A program made the position numbers and the translations under genes. The notes beneath the pieces were generated by a model. It had not been told where the DNA came from and did no database searches. It saw only the letters and a program-made list of their open reading frames with translations. Positions 1 through 7,433 of a stretch of DNA of 41,842 bases are shown in pieces (the stretch's first letter is position 1; each line of letters begins with the position of its first letter). The DNA comes from Humidesulfovibrio sp. (lineage in GTDB: Bacteria; Desulfobacterota; Desulfovibrionia; Desulfovibrionales; Desulfovibrionaceae), in the NCBI RefSeq assembly GCF_031082295.1, contig NZ_JAVHLD010000027.1, positions 1 through 41,842 on the forward strand. The letters are read 5' to 3'.

Positions 1-3
1 GTT

Positions 4-54
4 CCAAGGGGCCTCAGGCCCCTTGGCGGGGGTGCCGGGGGCGGAGCCCCTGGC
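4..54 (-). terminator. Hairpins downstream of the PIN-PhoH gene
   Basis: Positions 4-26 are a perfect palindrome with 11-base arms around a single base. A second, smaller GC-rich hairpin lies at about 37-54 (GGGGC/GCCCC). Both lie just beyond the stop codon of the minus-strand PhoH-type gene. There is no clear T-run, so this is either a weak intrinsic terminator or an mRNA 3'-end-stabilising structure. It could also serve a gene beyond the left edge. Confidence 0.45.
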
Positions 55-60
55 GCAATC

Positions 61-1254
61 CTACAACTTGCTCTTCAGCACGATGTCGGTGATCGGCCCG
101 CGCGATTTTTCGCCCTTGAGCACCATGTGGGCGTAGTTGCGGTAGCCCTTCAGCTTCTTCACCACCCAGTTCAGCCCGTTGTTGGCCTCGTTCAGGTAAG
201 GGTTGTCCACCTGGCGCGTGTCGCCCAGGCAGAAGCACTTTACGCCCTCGCCCATGCGCGTGAGCAGGGCGCGGGTCTCGTTGCGCGAGAGGTTCTGCAT
301 CTCGTCCACGATGACGATGCAGTTTTCCATGTTCATGCCGCGAATGAAGGCGATGGGCTGGATGATGAAGCGCTTGGGGTTCAGCTTCAGCGTGTCGGCT
401 TGCGGGTCCTGGAAGATGCGGTTGGCCGGGCGCATCTCATGCAGCTTGAGCAGAAGGTCTGTGATGTAGCGCACATACGGCCCCATTTTTTCCTCCACGT
501 CGCCGGGGAGGAAGCCCATCTTGGCCCCGATCTCCACCATGGGCTTGACCAGGTAGATGCGCTTGTAGGGGTTGTCCTTGCGCTCCAGGGTCAAGTAGAG
601 CGCGGCGGCCAGCGCCAGGAAGGTCTTGCCGTAGCCCGCCTCGGACTGGATGGACACGAGGTCCAGGCGCGGGTCGAGCATGAGTTCCAGCGCCAGGTTC
701 TGGTACACGGTGCGCGGCTTGGCGCCCCAGATCTCGTGGGCGTAGCCGATGGGCTTGGGACCGTCCGGCCCGTGGAACACCGGGGTGCCGTTTTCCCAGC
801 TGAAGCTGTTGGGCACGGGCTCCTCGCCTTCCTCCACGAAGCCCGTGTAGATCTGCGATTCGCTCTGGAACGGCACGGAGTCGCGGTAGCCCTCGCTGGG
901 GATGCCGAAGACCCTCGCCTTGAGCTGGAGGATGCGGTCGTTGGTGACGAGGATGGGTTCGCCGAGCCCGCTCTGGTGGCCGATTTCGCGCAGAATGCGG
1001 TCATCGGCGGTCATGTCCGGCGGGAAGTTGTGGCCGTTGGGTGGAAATATCTGGACCTTGGGGTCCTCGATGATGGAGGTGACGGCCTGGGCCACCACGT
1101 GCCCGATGCGGGCGTCGCGTTTGAGGGCATCCAGTTCGGTGAGCACCGTGTAGGGGATGTGGATGCGGTTCTCGTTGCCGTTCCGCAGCGCCGTGATGCA
1201 CTTTGGGTTTTCGATGAGCACATTGGTGTCGAGCACGAAATTTTTTGAAGCCAT
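61..1254 (-). CDS. PIN domain-PhoH family ATPase (YlaK-like)
   Basis: This 397-residue protein has an N-terminal PIN nuclease-like domain (about 1-130) joined to a PhoH-type P-loop ATPase (about 170-397). The PIN acidic residues are visible in LDTN near residue 9, ELD near 40, ADDR near 84 and TND near 105. The ATPase shows a Walker A EAGYGKT at about 205-211 and a Walker B IVDEMQ at about 314-319. Length and domain order match the widespread PIN-PhoH proteins, which are thought to be RNA helicase/ribonuclease fusions of toxin-antitoxin ancestry (family knowledge). The start is supported by an AGGGA-type ribosome site just upstream of ATG. The next minus-strand gene upstream has its own terminator, so this is probably transcribed alone. 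The substrate is not known from the sequence. Confidence 0.93.
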   Translation of the reverse strand: MASKNFVLDTNVLIENPKCITALRNGNENRIHIPYTVLTELDALKRDARIGHVVAQAVTSIIEDPKVQIFPPNGHNFPPDMTADDRILREIGHQSGLGEPILVTNDRILQLKARVFGIPSEGYRDSVPFQSESQIYTGFVEEGEEPVPNSFSWENGTPVFHGPDGPKPIGYAHEIWGAKPRTVYQNLALELMLDPRLDLVSIQSEAGYGKTFLALAAALYLTLERKDNPYKRIYLVKPMVEIGAKMGFLPGDVEEKMGPYVRYITDLLLKLHEMRPANRIFQDPQADTLKLNPKRFIIQPIAFIRGMNMENCIVIVDEMQNLSRNETRALLTRMGEGVKCFCLGDTRQVDNPYLNEANNGLNWVVKKLKGYRNYAHMVLKGEKSRGPITDIVLKSKL

Positions 1255-1499
1255 GGGTTCCCTTGGGTTTGGGGGTTCGGTCCTTCAGACCGGCAGGGCC
1301 ACCGCGCGTCGTGCTGAATGTGTTGGTTTTTTTGGACTCACCCCCCGAGGAAACAGGCGCGTTGCGCCCGCCGGATTGCGACTGGTTGTAGAAATTCTCT
1401 AAACACTCGGCCAGGAAATATCCAGCACAAAAGCGGGGCGGAACCGTGACGCTTCGGTGACGGCCTGGAATGTCTGAAAAAGAATCTGCGCGAGGGGGC

Positions 1500-1532
1500 C
1501 AAAAGAGGGGGGCGGCGAAAGGCCAGCCCCCC
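1500..1532 (-). terminator. Intrinsic terminator of the MBL-fold gene
   Basis: Read on the minus strand, a GGGGGGC/GCCCCCC stem (1526-1532 pairing with 1507-1513) with a 12-base loop is followed by TCTTTT. It lies 17 bases past the MBL-fold stop codon. The remaining bases 1255-1499 upstream of the PhoH-type gene hold only a short GGCGC/GCGCC hairpin at 1356-1368; I see no convincing promoter there. Confidence 0.75.
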
Positions 1533-1548
1533 TGGTGAGTTGAACCGG

Positions 1549-2490
1549 CTAGTTCTTGGCGGGCAGGTATTTGATCATGAAGTTGTACTGCACCATGCCC
1601 TGGCCCTGGCTGCGGGCGGGCAGGAGCTTCTTCAGCTCCGCGGCCAGGGAGGCCGGGTCCTTTGCGCCGCCGTTCACGCCCGCCGCCGCCAGCTCCTTGG
1701 CCTTGGCGTCGAAGAGCTGGATGTAGTCGCGCATGTCGGCCACGTCCTTCTTGGTGGACAGCGGGCCGTGGCCGGGGATGATGGCGGTCGTGTCCATGTC
1801 CTGGATGAAGTCCAGGGTCTTGACCCAGCCGGGGATGTCGCCCTCGCCCATGAAGGGGTGGAAGTCGGTGAAGAGCACATCGCCCGCGAAGACCACCTTC
1901 TGCTGCGGCAGGTACACCAGGGTGCTGCCGGCCGTGTGCGAGGGCGTCAGGTGGATGAGTTCAACGGTCTCGTTGGCCTTGGTGCCCAGGCGGATGGTCA
2001 TGCGCTCGGTGAAGGTCAGCGTAGGCAGTTTGATGCGGGTGCCGGCCAGGTCCGCCGGGGTCAGGCCCACCATCTGGGGCTTCTTCAGCAGCCCCTCGCC
2101 TCGCTTGGCCAGGTACTCGCGGTCCAGCTCGTGGCCGACGAGCGTTGCGCCCAGGTCCGTGAACACGCAGGCCCCCAGGGCGTGGTCGAAGTGCCCGTGG
2201 GTGGTGACCACGTACTTGATGGGCTTCTTGGTGACGGCGCGGATGTCCTTCAGCAGCCGTTTGCCTTCCTTTGCCGAGGCCAAAGTGTCGATGACCAGCA
2301 CGCCGTCCGAGCCGATGACGATGCCCGCGTTGGCGGCATAGCTGTGGCTGGGCGCGTCGTTCTTGACGCCGACGTAGGAGTAGACGTTCTCCGCGATTTT
2401 GGTCAGGCCCTGGGCCTGGGCCGCGCTGGCGGCCATGAGGGCGAAAGCCAGGGCGAAGGCGAGGATCGAGGCGGGGATGCTTCTGCGCAT
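1549..2490 (-). CDS. Exported MBL-fold metallo-hydrolase
   Basis: This 313-residue metallo-beta-lactamase-fold hydrolase has a clear Sec signal peptide (residues 1-26, ending AAQA), so it acts in the periplasm. Metal ligands are readable: HGHFDH at about 98-103, His185 in LTPSHTAG, Asp204 in FAGDVLF and His241 in IIPGHG. The pattern matches periplasmic MBL proteins related to the quinoprotein-relay/SoxH-like group (family knowledge); the substrate cannot be assigned. The reading frame stays open far upstream, but the ATG at 2490 has an AAGGA ribosome site and starts directly at the signal peptide, so I chose it. The gene is preceded by a long dyad (2553-2599) and followed by its own terminator. 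Confidence 0.9.
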   Translation of the reverse strand: MRRSIPASILAFALAFALMAASAAQAQGLTKIAENVYSYVGVKNDAPSHSYAANAGIVIGSDGVLVIDTLASAKEGKRLLKDIRAVTKKPIKYVVTTHGHFDHALGACVFTDLGATLVGHELDREYLAKRGEGLLKKPQMVGLTPADLAGTRIKLPTLTFTERMTIRLGTKANETVELIHLTPSHTAGSTLVYLPQQKVVFAGDVLFTDFHPFMGEGDIPGWVKTLDFIQDMDTTAIIPGHGPLSTKKDVADMRDYIQLFDAKAKELAAAGVNGGAKDPASLAAELKKLLPARSQGQGMVQYNFMIKYLPAKN

Positions 2491-2552
2491 GAGCGTTCCT
2501 TTGCTGTACGTTGAGGGTCTGCGCCAGGGGTGGTGCAGGTTCTTAGCGCGAG

Positions 2553-2599
2553 AGCCCGGTGAACGCCAATCAGAATATTGAATGGCGCCCACTCGGGCT
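2553..2599. promoter_or_regulatory. 47-bp imperfect dyad between two redox genes
   Basis: AGCCCG at 2553-2558 pairs with CGGGCT at 2594-2599. The inner segments CGCCA/TGGCG and TCA/TGA also pair, around an AATATT centre (2574-2579). It lies 28 bases after the stop of the Cys-rich gene and 63-109 bases before the MBL start. It may be an operator for the MBL gene or a 3' hairpin of the upstream message. There is no T-run. Confidence 0.4.
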
Positions 2600-2627
2600 G
2601 TTGATGCTGGCGGACCTTTGTCTGCGG

Positions 2628-3140
2628 CTAACCGCAGCCGCAGCCGCAGCCGGCGGGCTTGGCCGCCTGTCTGGCCGCATCTCGGGCCGTACAGCCGCAG
2701 GCCGTGGCCTCGCACGTGGCGAGCGGATTCGCCAAGGCCTCGTGGAACAGGCCCGCGGTATGGGCCGCCAGATTGATGCACTTGTCCATGCCCTCCTGGG
2801 GACCGAGGCGCTCCAGCACCTGGCCGCAGTCGGTGCTGCCCTGCTGGGCCTCGAAGCGCGCCCGCACGGAAGCGGCTGCCGCCGCCACGGCGTCCCACTT
2901 GTCCCGGGGCGTGTCGCGGCCCTGGAGTATGCCCAGGGCGATGAGCCCGCCGGACAACGCCCCGCAAAGGCTCTTCTTGCTGCGGCCCACGCCGCCGCCG
3001 AAAGCCGAGGCCGCGCGCGGCGAATAGTCCGCTGCGGCCACGCCCTGGCCCTCCAGCACGGCGGCCAGCACGGCCTCGGCGCAGTGCAGCCCGCCCTCAA
3101 AGAGTTCCTTGGCCCGCTGTTCAACCTGTTCTCTGTTCAT
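2628..3140 (-). CDS. C_GCAxxG_C_C family redox protein with Cys-rich tail
   Basis: This 170-residue cytoplasmic protein belongs to the C_GCAxxG_C_C family (probable redox-active proteins). The spaced cysteines are visible: GLHCAEAV near residue 20, SLCGALSGG near 59, TDCGQ near 103 and DKCINL near 119. Beyond the usual domain, the last 28 residues add six more cysteines and end GCGCGCG, which suggests a metal-binding or Fe-S tail. The start has an AGGAG site. The gene sits 54 bases downstream of the DGC-type zinc protein and is probably co-transcribed with it. No enzymatic reaction is established for the family. Confidence 0.85.
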   Translation of the reverse strand: MNREQVEQRAKELFEGGLHCAEAVLAAVLEGQGVAAADYSPRAASAFGGGVGRSKKSLCGALSGGLIALGILQGRDTPRDKWDAVAAAAASVRARFEAQQGSTDCGQVLERLGPQEGMDKCINLAAHTAGLFHEALANPLATCEATACGCTARDAARQAAKPAGCGCGCG

Positions 3141-3194
3141 GGTGTCGCTCCTGTCGGTGTTGTTGTGTTGTTGCGGATGAAGCCGGAACGCGCC

Positions 3195-3581
3195 TTAGCC
3201 CCGGCCCTGGGCCGTCGCCTGCTTCACGCGGGCCACGTCCTCCGGGCGCAGGGCCAGTTGCGGGTCCTTCACCTTGTCGATGCCCAGGTCCGTGACCACC
3301 AGGTAGTCGTACCCGGCGAGCCCGGACTGCTCCGCGATGGCCTTGGCGCAGCCCACGGCGCAGCCGTCGAGCACCAGCACGCCGCCGTTCTCCACGGCCC
3401 CGCGCGCGGCCTGGACAAGCCCGGGAATGCCGCCGCCCAGTCCGGCCAGGCAGAACATCTTGCCCTGGCCCTCGCGGGTCAGCTCCACGGCGGCCTGGTT
3501 GGTGAGCTGCCCCACGTTGGAGCCGCCGGAACAGGCCAGGATCATGCGCGGCTGCGCCGCGCCGCAACAGGTGTTGGACAT
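3195..3581 (-). CDS. DGC-domain putative zinc-binding protein
   Basis: This 128-residue protein starts SNTCCG and carries the segments LACSGGSNVGQ near residue 20 and LDGCAVGC near residue 82. The latter is the DGC motif that names this small family of putative zinc-binding proteins. Four or more conserved cysteines suggest metal or thiol chemistry. The reading frame continues upstream through repetitive DNA, but an AAGGAGGA ribosome site 5 bases before the ATG at 3581 fixes the start. The gene is the first of a probable two-gene unit with the C_GCAxxG_C_C gene and is divergent from the LysR regulator, which may control it. Confidence 0.85.
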   Translation of the reverse strand: MSNTCCGAAQPRMILACSGGSNVGQLTNQAAVELTREGQGKMFCLAGLGGGIPGLVQAARGAVENGGVLVLDGCAVGCAKAIAEQSGLAGYDYLVVTDLGIDKVKDPQLALRPEDVARVKQATAQGRG

Positions 3582-3616
3582 GTGGTCCTCCTTCGATTTG
3601 GGCTGCGCCGGAAATC

Positions 3617-3796
3617 GTTGGCGTAGCCGTTGGTGATGCCGTTTGAGATGTCGTTGCCGCTGTCGTTGCCGCTGTCGTCGTTGAAGTCGTTGCGGAAGCC
3701 GTGGCTGGTATCCCCGCGATGGACCACCCGCCGGGCCTCGCACCCCTTGCCCGCCGTTGCGGTTGCCGTTGCCGATGCCGTTGCCGAGGCCGGCGG
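3617..3796. repeat. Imperfect GTTGCC-type hexanucleotide repeat tracts
   Basis: Two tracts of GTTGCC-like hexamers occupy the DGC-LysR intergenic region. The first (3617-3701) includes an exact tandem 12-mer, GTTGCCGCTGTC, at 3653-3664 and 3665-3676. The second (about 3753-3796) reads as GTTGCG, GTTGCC, GTTGCC, GATGCC, GTTGCC. Read as protein they give low-complexity Gly-Asn or Ala-Thr strings with no ribosome site, so I treat them as non-coding. The stretch 3582-3979 holds these repeats plus a dyad operator candidate and no gene. Confidence 0.6.
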
Positions 3797-3854
3797 CTCT
3801 GTGGCCGACGCTGTCGTCGGGGGCGGCGTTGTCGTGTCCTCGCATTGACACGCT

Positions 3855-3882
3855 GTTTGTATCTGGATAGCTGAATACGAAC
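3855..3882. promoter_or_regulatory. Candidate LysR operator
   Basis: GTTTGTAT (3855-3862) and ATACGAAC (3875-3882) form an inverted repeat with one mismatch and a 12-base spacer. It contains a T-N11-A box (T3862, A3874). It lies about 100 bases upstream of the divergent LysR start, in the only AT-rich part of the interval, as expected for LysR autoregulatory sites. Confidence 0.45.
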
Positions 3883-3979
3883 ATGCACTGATCGAGTCCA
3901 ACGATTAGTTTCGATGCGGCCAATCGGGTTCGGCGATCGGAGCTGGCGATCTGACGCCAAGGACACGGGGAGGGCGGAG

Positions 3980-4975
3980 ATGGAGTTGCGGGACTTGCGG
4001 ACCTTTGTGGCGGTGGCCAGGCACTTGAGCTTTCACCGGGCGGCGGCGGAGGTGTTCGCGGCGCAGTCAACGGTGTCGGCGCGCATCGCGGCGCTGGAGG
4101 CCGACCTCGGCGTGCGGCTGTTCGAGCGCCTGGGCCGCCGCGTGGCCCTGACCGGAGCGGGCGAGCGCCTGCGCGACTACGCCGTGAAGATGCTGGACCT
4201 GGAGGACGAGACCCGCGCCTGGATGTCGGGCGAGAGCGAGGTGCGCGGCTCGCTCACGGTGCGCGTGCCGGAGTCGCTCTGCGCCTGGCGCATGGGCGGC
4301 ATCATCCGCGCCTTCCGACAGCGCTACCCGCTGGTGAAGCTGCGCTTCACGGCCTGCACCCTGGAGGGGCTGGAAAAGGACTTGCGCCAGGGCGTGACCG
4401 ACCTGGCCTTCCTCATGGCCGACAGCGTGCGCGCGGGCGATTTGGCGGTGGAGGCGCTGGGGGTGGAGAAGCTGGTGCTGGTGGCCGCGCCGGGGCATCG
4501 GCTGGCGAGCCTCAAGGCCGTGGGGCCGCAGGACCTGCGCGGCGAGACGCTGGTGCTCTCCGCGGCGGATTGTTCCTACCGCATTATGTTCGAGCACCTG
4601 CTGGCCGAGGCCGGGGTGGCGCTGGCCGCCGGGGTGGAGTTCTCAAGCGCGGCTGCCCTGCGCGGCTGCGTCATGAACGGCCTGGGCGTGAGCATCCTGC
4701 CGGAACTGGCCGTGCGCGCCGACGTGGCCGCCGGGCGGCTGGCGGTGCTGCCCTGGTCGGAGAGTGATCTGGAGACCGCCGTGCTCATGCTGCGGCACAA
4801 GGACAAGTGGCTGTCGCCGCCGCTCACGGCCTTCATGGAGCTGGTGCGTTCGCACCTCATGGCCGGGTCTGAATCAGGGCTTGGGCCGGTGCGCAGGCCG
4901 GTGGAGCTGCTGCCGCTGGCCCCGGAGGGCGGGCCGGAGGGCGCGGGAAAGGGCGGCACCGGCAGTTGCTGCTGA
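3980..4975 (+). CDS. LysR-family transcriptional regulator
   Basis: This 331-residue regulator has the standard LysR layout. A winged helix-turn-helix occupies residues 1-60 (ELRDLRTFVAVA, then STVSARIAALE and GVRLFER). A LysR effector-binding domain covers about 90-295, including PESLCAWRMGG and NGLGVSILPE. The frame is open 22 codons further upstream, but the family-typical start MELRDLR and the GGGAGGG site support ATG at 3980. The C-terminal extension is Gly/Pro-rich and ends in two adjacent cysteines, which is unusual. It is divergent from the zinc-binding and Cys-rich genes, so a role in controlling them is likely but inferred. Confidence 0.93.
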   Translation: MELRDLRTFVAVARHLSFHRAAAEVFAAQSTVSARIAALEADLGVRLFERLGRRVALTGAGERLRDYAVKMLDLEDETRAWMSGESEVRGSLTVRVPESLCAWRMGGIIRAFRQRYPLVKLRFTACTLEGLEKDLRQGVTDLAFLMADSVRAGDLAVEALGVEKLVLVAAPGHRLASLKAVGPQDLRGETLVLSAADCSYRIMFEHLLAEAGVALAAGVEFSSAAALRGCVMNGLGVSILPELAVRADVAAGRLAVLPWSESDLETAVLMLRHKDKWLSPPLTAFMELVRSHLMAGSESGLGPVRRPVELLPLAPEGGPEGAGKGGTGSCC

Positions 4976-5009
4976 GGCGCTCGCCGCTGCCGGGCTCGGA
5001 CCGTGCAGG

Positions 5010-6284
5010 CTAGCCCTGGCTGGGGTCCAGGTAGGGGTTGAAGTAGCCGAAGCCCAGCCAGGGGTTGGTCTTCTTCAGGCGCTTCAGGAAGTTCGCCAGG
5101 CCCATGCACGGGCCGAAGTCCACGTCCTTCATGAGCCCCAGGTACAGCTCCGGGTCCAGGTTCAGGTTGCGCAGCTGGATGAAGTCGAGCTTCGTCTCCG
5201 CCACCAGGTCCGAGAGCGCGTCCCATTCGGCCTCGCAGTCCGTGAGGCCCGGAAAATACAGAAGGTTCAGCGACACGAACAGGCCCAGGCCCTTGGCCGT
5301 GCGGATGCTCGTGAGCACGTCGGAGAAGGCGTAGCCGCTGGGCCGGTGGTAGATGTTGTAGGGCGTCTCTCGCGCGCTGTTCAGCGTCACGCGGATGCTG
5401 TTCACCCCGGCCTCGGCCAGGCCCGGCAGGGCGGCGTGCAGGCTGGCGTTGGTGTTCACGTTCACCGTGCCCCGGCCCCCGGCCTTGCGGAAGCTTGTCA
5501 CGGCCTTGCCGATGCGCGCGGCCTCGGTCAGCGGCTCGCCCTCGCAGCCCTGGCCGAAGGACAGGATGGGGCGCTTCTCCTTGCGCTGGTGGTGCAGCAT
5601 GACCTCGCAGATCTCCTTCTCCGTGGGCGAGAAGGCGATGCGGTTCTGGGTGGAGGGGAAGCCGGATTCCTCGGGCTGGAGCGAGATGCAGCCCACGCAG
5701 CGGGCGTTGCACACGCGGGAGGTGGGCAGCGGGGCCTCGAAGCGGCCCAGGGCCAGGTTCTTTGCCGCCGGGCAGCCGTAGGTCAGGGCGCAGCCGGTGA
5801 GGTGGCGGACGAGGCGGTTGCCGGGCAGGTCGGTCAAGAGCTTGCGCGCGCCGTTTTCGATGCGCTCGCGCGGGATGCCCTCAAAGACCTGCCTGCGGTC
5901 CTGGTCGACCTTCTTGGCGCAGACCCAGAAGCGGCCCTCGGCAAAGCCCACGGCGCCGTAGGCGAAAAGGGGCAGGGTCGGCGCGTCGGGCCTTTTGGCG
6001 TAGGCGGCGAAGGCCGAGAGGGTGTGCGCGGGGCTGGCGAACACGGCCACGGCCAGCTCGTCCAGTTCCTCCACCTCGCCCGATTCCGGGTCGAAGCCGA
6101 GCGCGCCGCGGCCCGGCAGCAGGAAGAACTCGCTGCCCTCGGGCAGGGGCATCAGCTCGTCCGGGCGGGGCAGGGTGAGCTCATGGCCCCGGCGGCAGAG
6201 CATGAGCAGGTCCGGGTGGTCGTAGATGTTCCCGGCCTCGTCGGCGAAGACGAGGGTGGGCTGGATGTGTTTGGTGGTGACCAT
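5010..6284 (-). CDS. Radical SAM protein, large N-terminal region
   Basis: This protein of about 424 residues has a radical SAM cluster motif, CNARCVGC (CxxxCxxC), at about residues 192-199, unusually deep in the sequence. It is followed by barrel segments such as GQGCEGEPL and VNVNTNAS. The roughly 190-residue N-terminal region is not recognisable and contains two further cysteines in TGCALTYGCP. The product and substrate are unknown. It is the last gene of a probable operon with AmrS and the TunR-like regulator. No ribosome site clearly decides the start; ATG at 6284 is preferred, with ATG 6296 and TTG 6320 as alternatives. Confidence 0.85.
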   Translation of the reverse strand: MVTTKHIQPTLVFADEAGNIYDHPDLLMLCRRGHELTLPRPDELMPLPEGSEFFLLPGRGALGFDPESGEVEELDELAVAVFASPAHTLSAFAAYAKRPDAPTLPLFAYGAVGFAEGRFWVCAKKVDQDRRQVFEGIPRERIENGARKLLTDLPGNRLVRHLTGCALTYGCPAAKNLALGRFEAPLPTSRVCNARCVGCISLQPEESGFPSTQNRIAFSPTEKEICEVMLHHQRKEKRPILSFGQGCEGEPLTEAARIGKAVTSFRKAGGRGTVNVNTNASLHAALPGLAEAGVNSIRVTLNSARETPYNIYHRPSGYAFSDVLTSIRTAKGLGLFVSLNLLYFPGLTDCEAEWDALSDLVAETKLDFIQLRNLNLDPELYLGLMKDVDFGPCMGLANFLKRLKKTNPWLGFGYFNPYLDPSQG

Positions 6285-6344
6285 GGGCCGGACCATACCC
6301 GGCTGCGGCCTAATGGGCAAGCAAGGCCAGGGCCGCGCGGGGTG

Positions 6345-7406
6345 TCAGTCCCAGACGCCGGGCAGGGCCAGGCCGCAAGCCGCGCAGGCCCCGCTTGAGA
6401 GTCCGCCGAGCGCGGCCTGGAAGCCCTCCCGCCCCAGCACCACGGCCTTGCAGTCCGGGCAGAGCGTGTCGCCGAAGCCGGGGCCGGAGGCGTTGCCGAT
6501 GTAGACGAAGCGCAGGCCCGCGGCCCGACCGGCCTCGCGCGCGGCCAGCAGCGTCGCGTGCGGGGTCACGGGGCGGTCCGTGAGCTTGTAGTCCGGGTGG
6601 AAGCGCGAGAGGTGCCAGGGCGTGTCCGGCCCCAGCTCTGCGGCGATGAACGCGGCCATGTCCTTCAGCTCCTCCGGGGCGTCGTTCAGGCCGGGGATGA
6701 GCAGGGTGGTGACCTCCAGCCACCAGCCCAGCCTGCGCATGTGCTTCAGGTTCGCCAGCACCGGGGCCAGCCTGGCCCCGCAGCGCACCTGGTAGAAGGC
6801 CTCGGTGAAGGCCTTCAGGTCCACGTTGGCGGCCTGGATCAGCCCGGGCTCGGCGGGGCTGTCCGGCCCGAAGGCCTCCAGGCAGTCCGGGCTCATGAAG
6901 CCGTTGGTCACCAGGATGTTCTTCAGGCCCCTGGCGCGGGCCAGCCGGGCCGTGTCCTCCACCAGCTCGAAGAACACGGTGGGCTCGGAATAGGTGTAGG
7001 CGACGCTCTTGCTGCCGCTCTCCAGGGCCGCGGCCACAAGGTCCGCAGGGCTGGCCAGGTGCCCGGTGATGCGGGAGCCCAGGCGCGGCGGCTGGGAGAG
7101 CGAGGCGTTCTGGCAGAAGGTGCAGGACAGGTTGCAGCCCATGGTGCCGAGGGAAAAGGTGCGCGTGCCGGGCAGGAAATGGTACAGCGGCTTCTTCTCC
7201 ACCGGGTCCACGTTCACGGCGGCGGGCAGGCCGTAGACCAGGGTGAACAGCGCGCCCTTTCCATCCTCGGGGCGATTCTCGCGCACGCCGCACTTGCCGC
7301 GCGCGCCGGGCTTGATGACGCAGAAATGGCTGCACAGGAGGCACTGGACCTGGTTGTCCTTGAGCGGCCTCCAGAGCCGGGCCGGGTGGATGCTGTTTTT
7401 GTCCAT
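6345..7406 (-). CDS. amrS: AmmeMemoRadiSam system radical SAM enzyme AmrS
   Basis: This 353-residue protein matches AmrS from end to end. The N-terminal metal-binding region has cysteines in CLLCSHFC (22-29) and GKCGVRE. The radical SAM motif CNLSCTFC lies at 91-98 after SLGTMG, and the barrel includes ANVDLKAF and TTLLIPGLND. A C-terminal ribbon carries two CxxC pairs (CPDC, CAAC). The reaction is not established. AmrS usually sits near a Memo-like (AmrB) and an AMMECR1-like (AmrA) protein, and neither is in this window. The ribosome site is GGGGAGG. The gene lies 27 bases after the TunR-like stop and about 60 before the next radical SAM start. Confidence 0.92.
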   Translation of the reverse strand: MDKNSIHPARLWRPLKDNQVQCLLCSHFCVIKPGARGKCGVRENRPEDGKGALFTLVYGLPAAVNVDPVEKKPLYHFLPGTRTFSLGTMGCNLSCTFCQNASLSQPPRLGSRITGHLASPADLVAAALESGSKSVAYTYSEPTVFFELVEDTARLARARGLKNILVTNGFMSPDCLEAFGPDSPAEPGLIQAANVDLKAFTEAFYQVRCGARLAPVLANLKHMRRLGWWLEVTTLLIPGLNDAPEELKDMAAFIAAELGPDTPWHLSRFHPDYKLTDRPVTPHATLLAAREAGRAAGLRFVYIGNASGPGFGDTLCPDCKAVVLGREGFQAALGGLSSGACAACGLALPGVWD

Positions 7407-7433
7407 GCGCCCCTCCCCGCAGGTGTTCCTGCG

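Noticed and set aside
3542-3901. 119-codon minus-strand frame with Asn/Asp/Gly and Ala/Thr repeats before the DGC gene
   Set aside because: TTG start, no ribosome site; the repeats are a direct product of hexanucleotide tracts, and the frame runs into the DGC gene in another phase.
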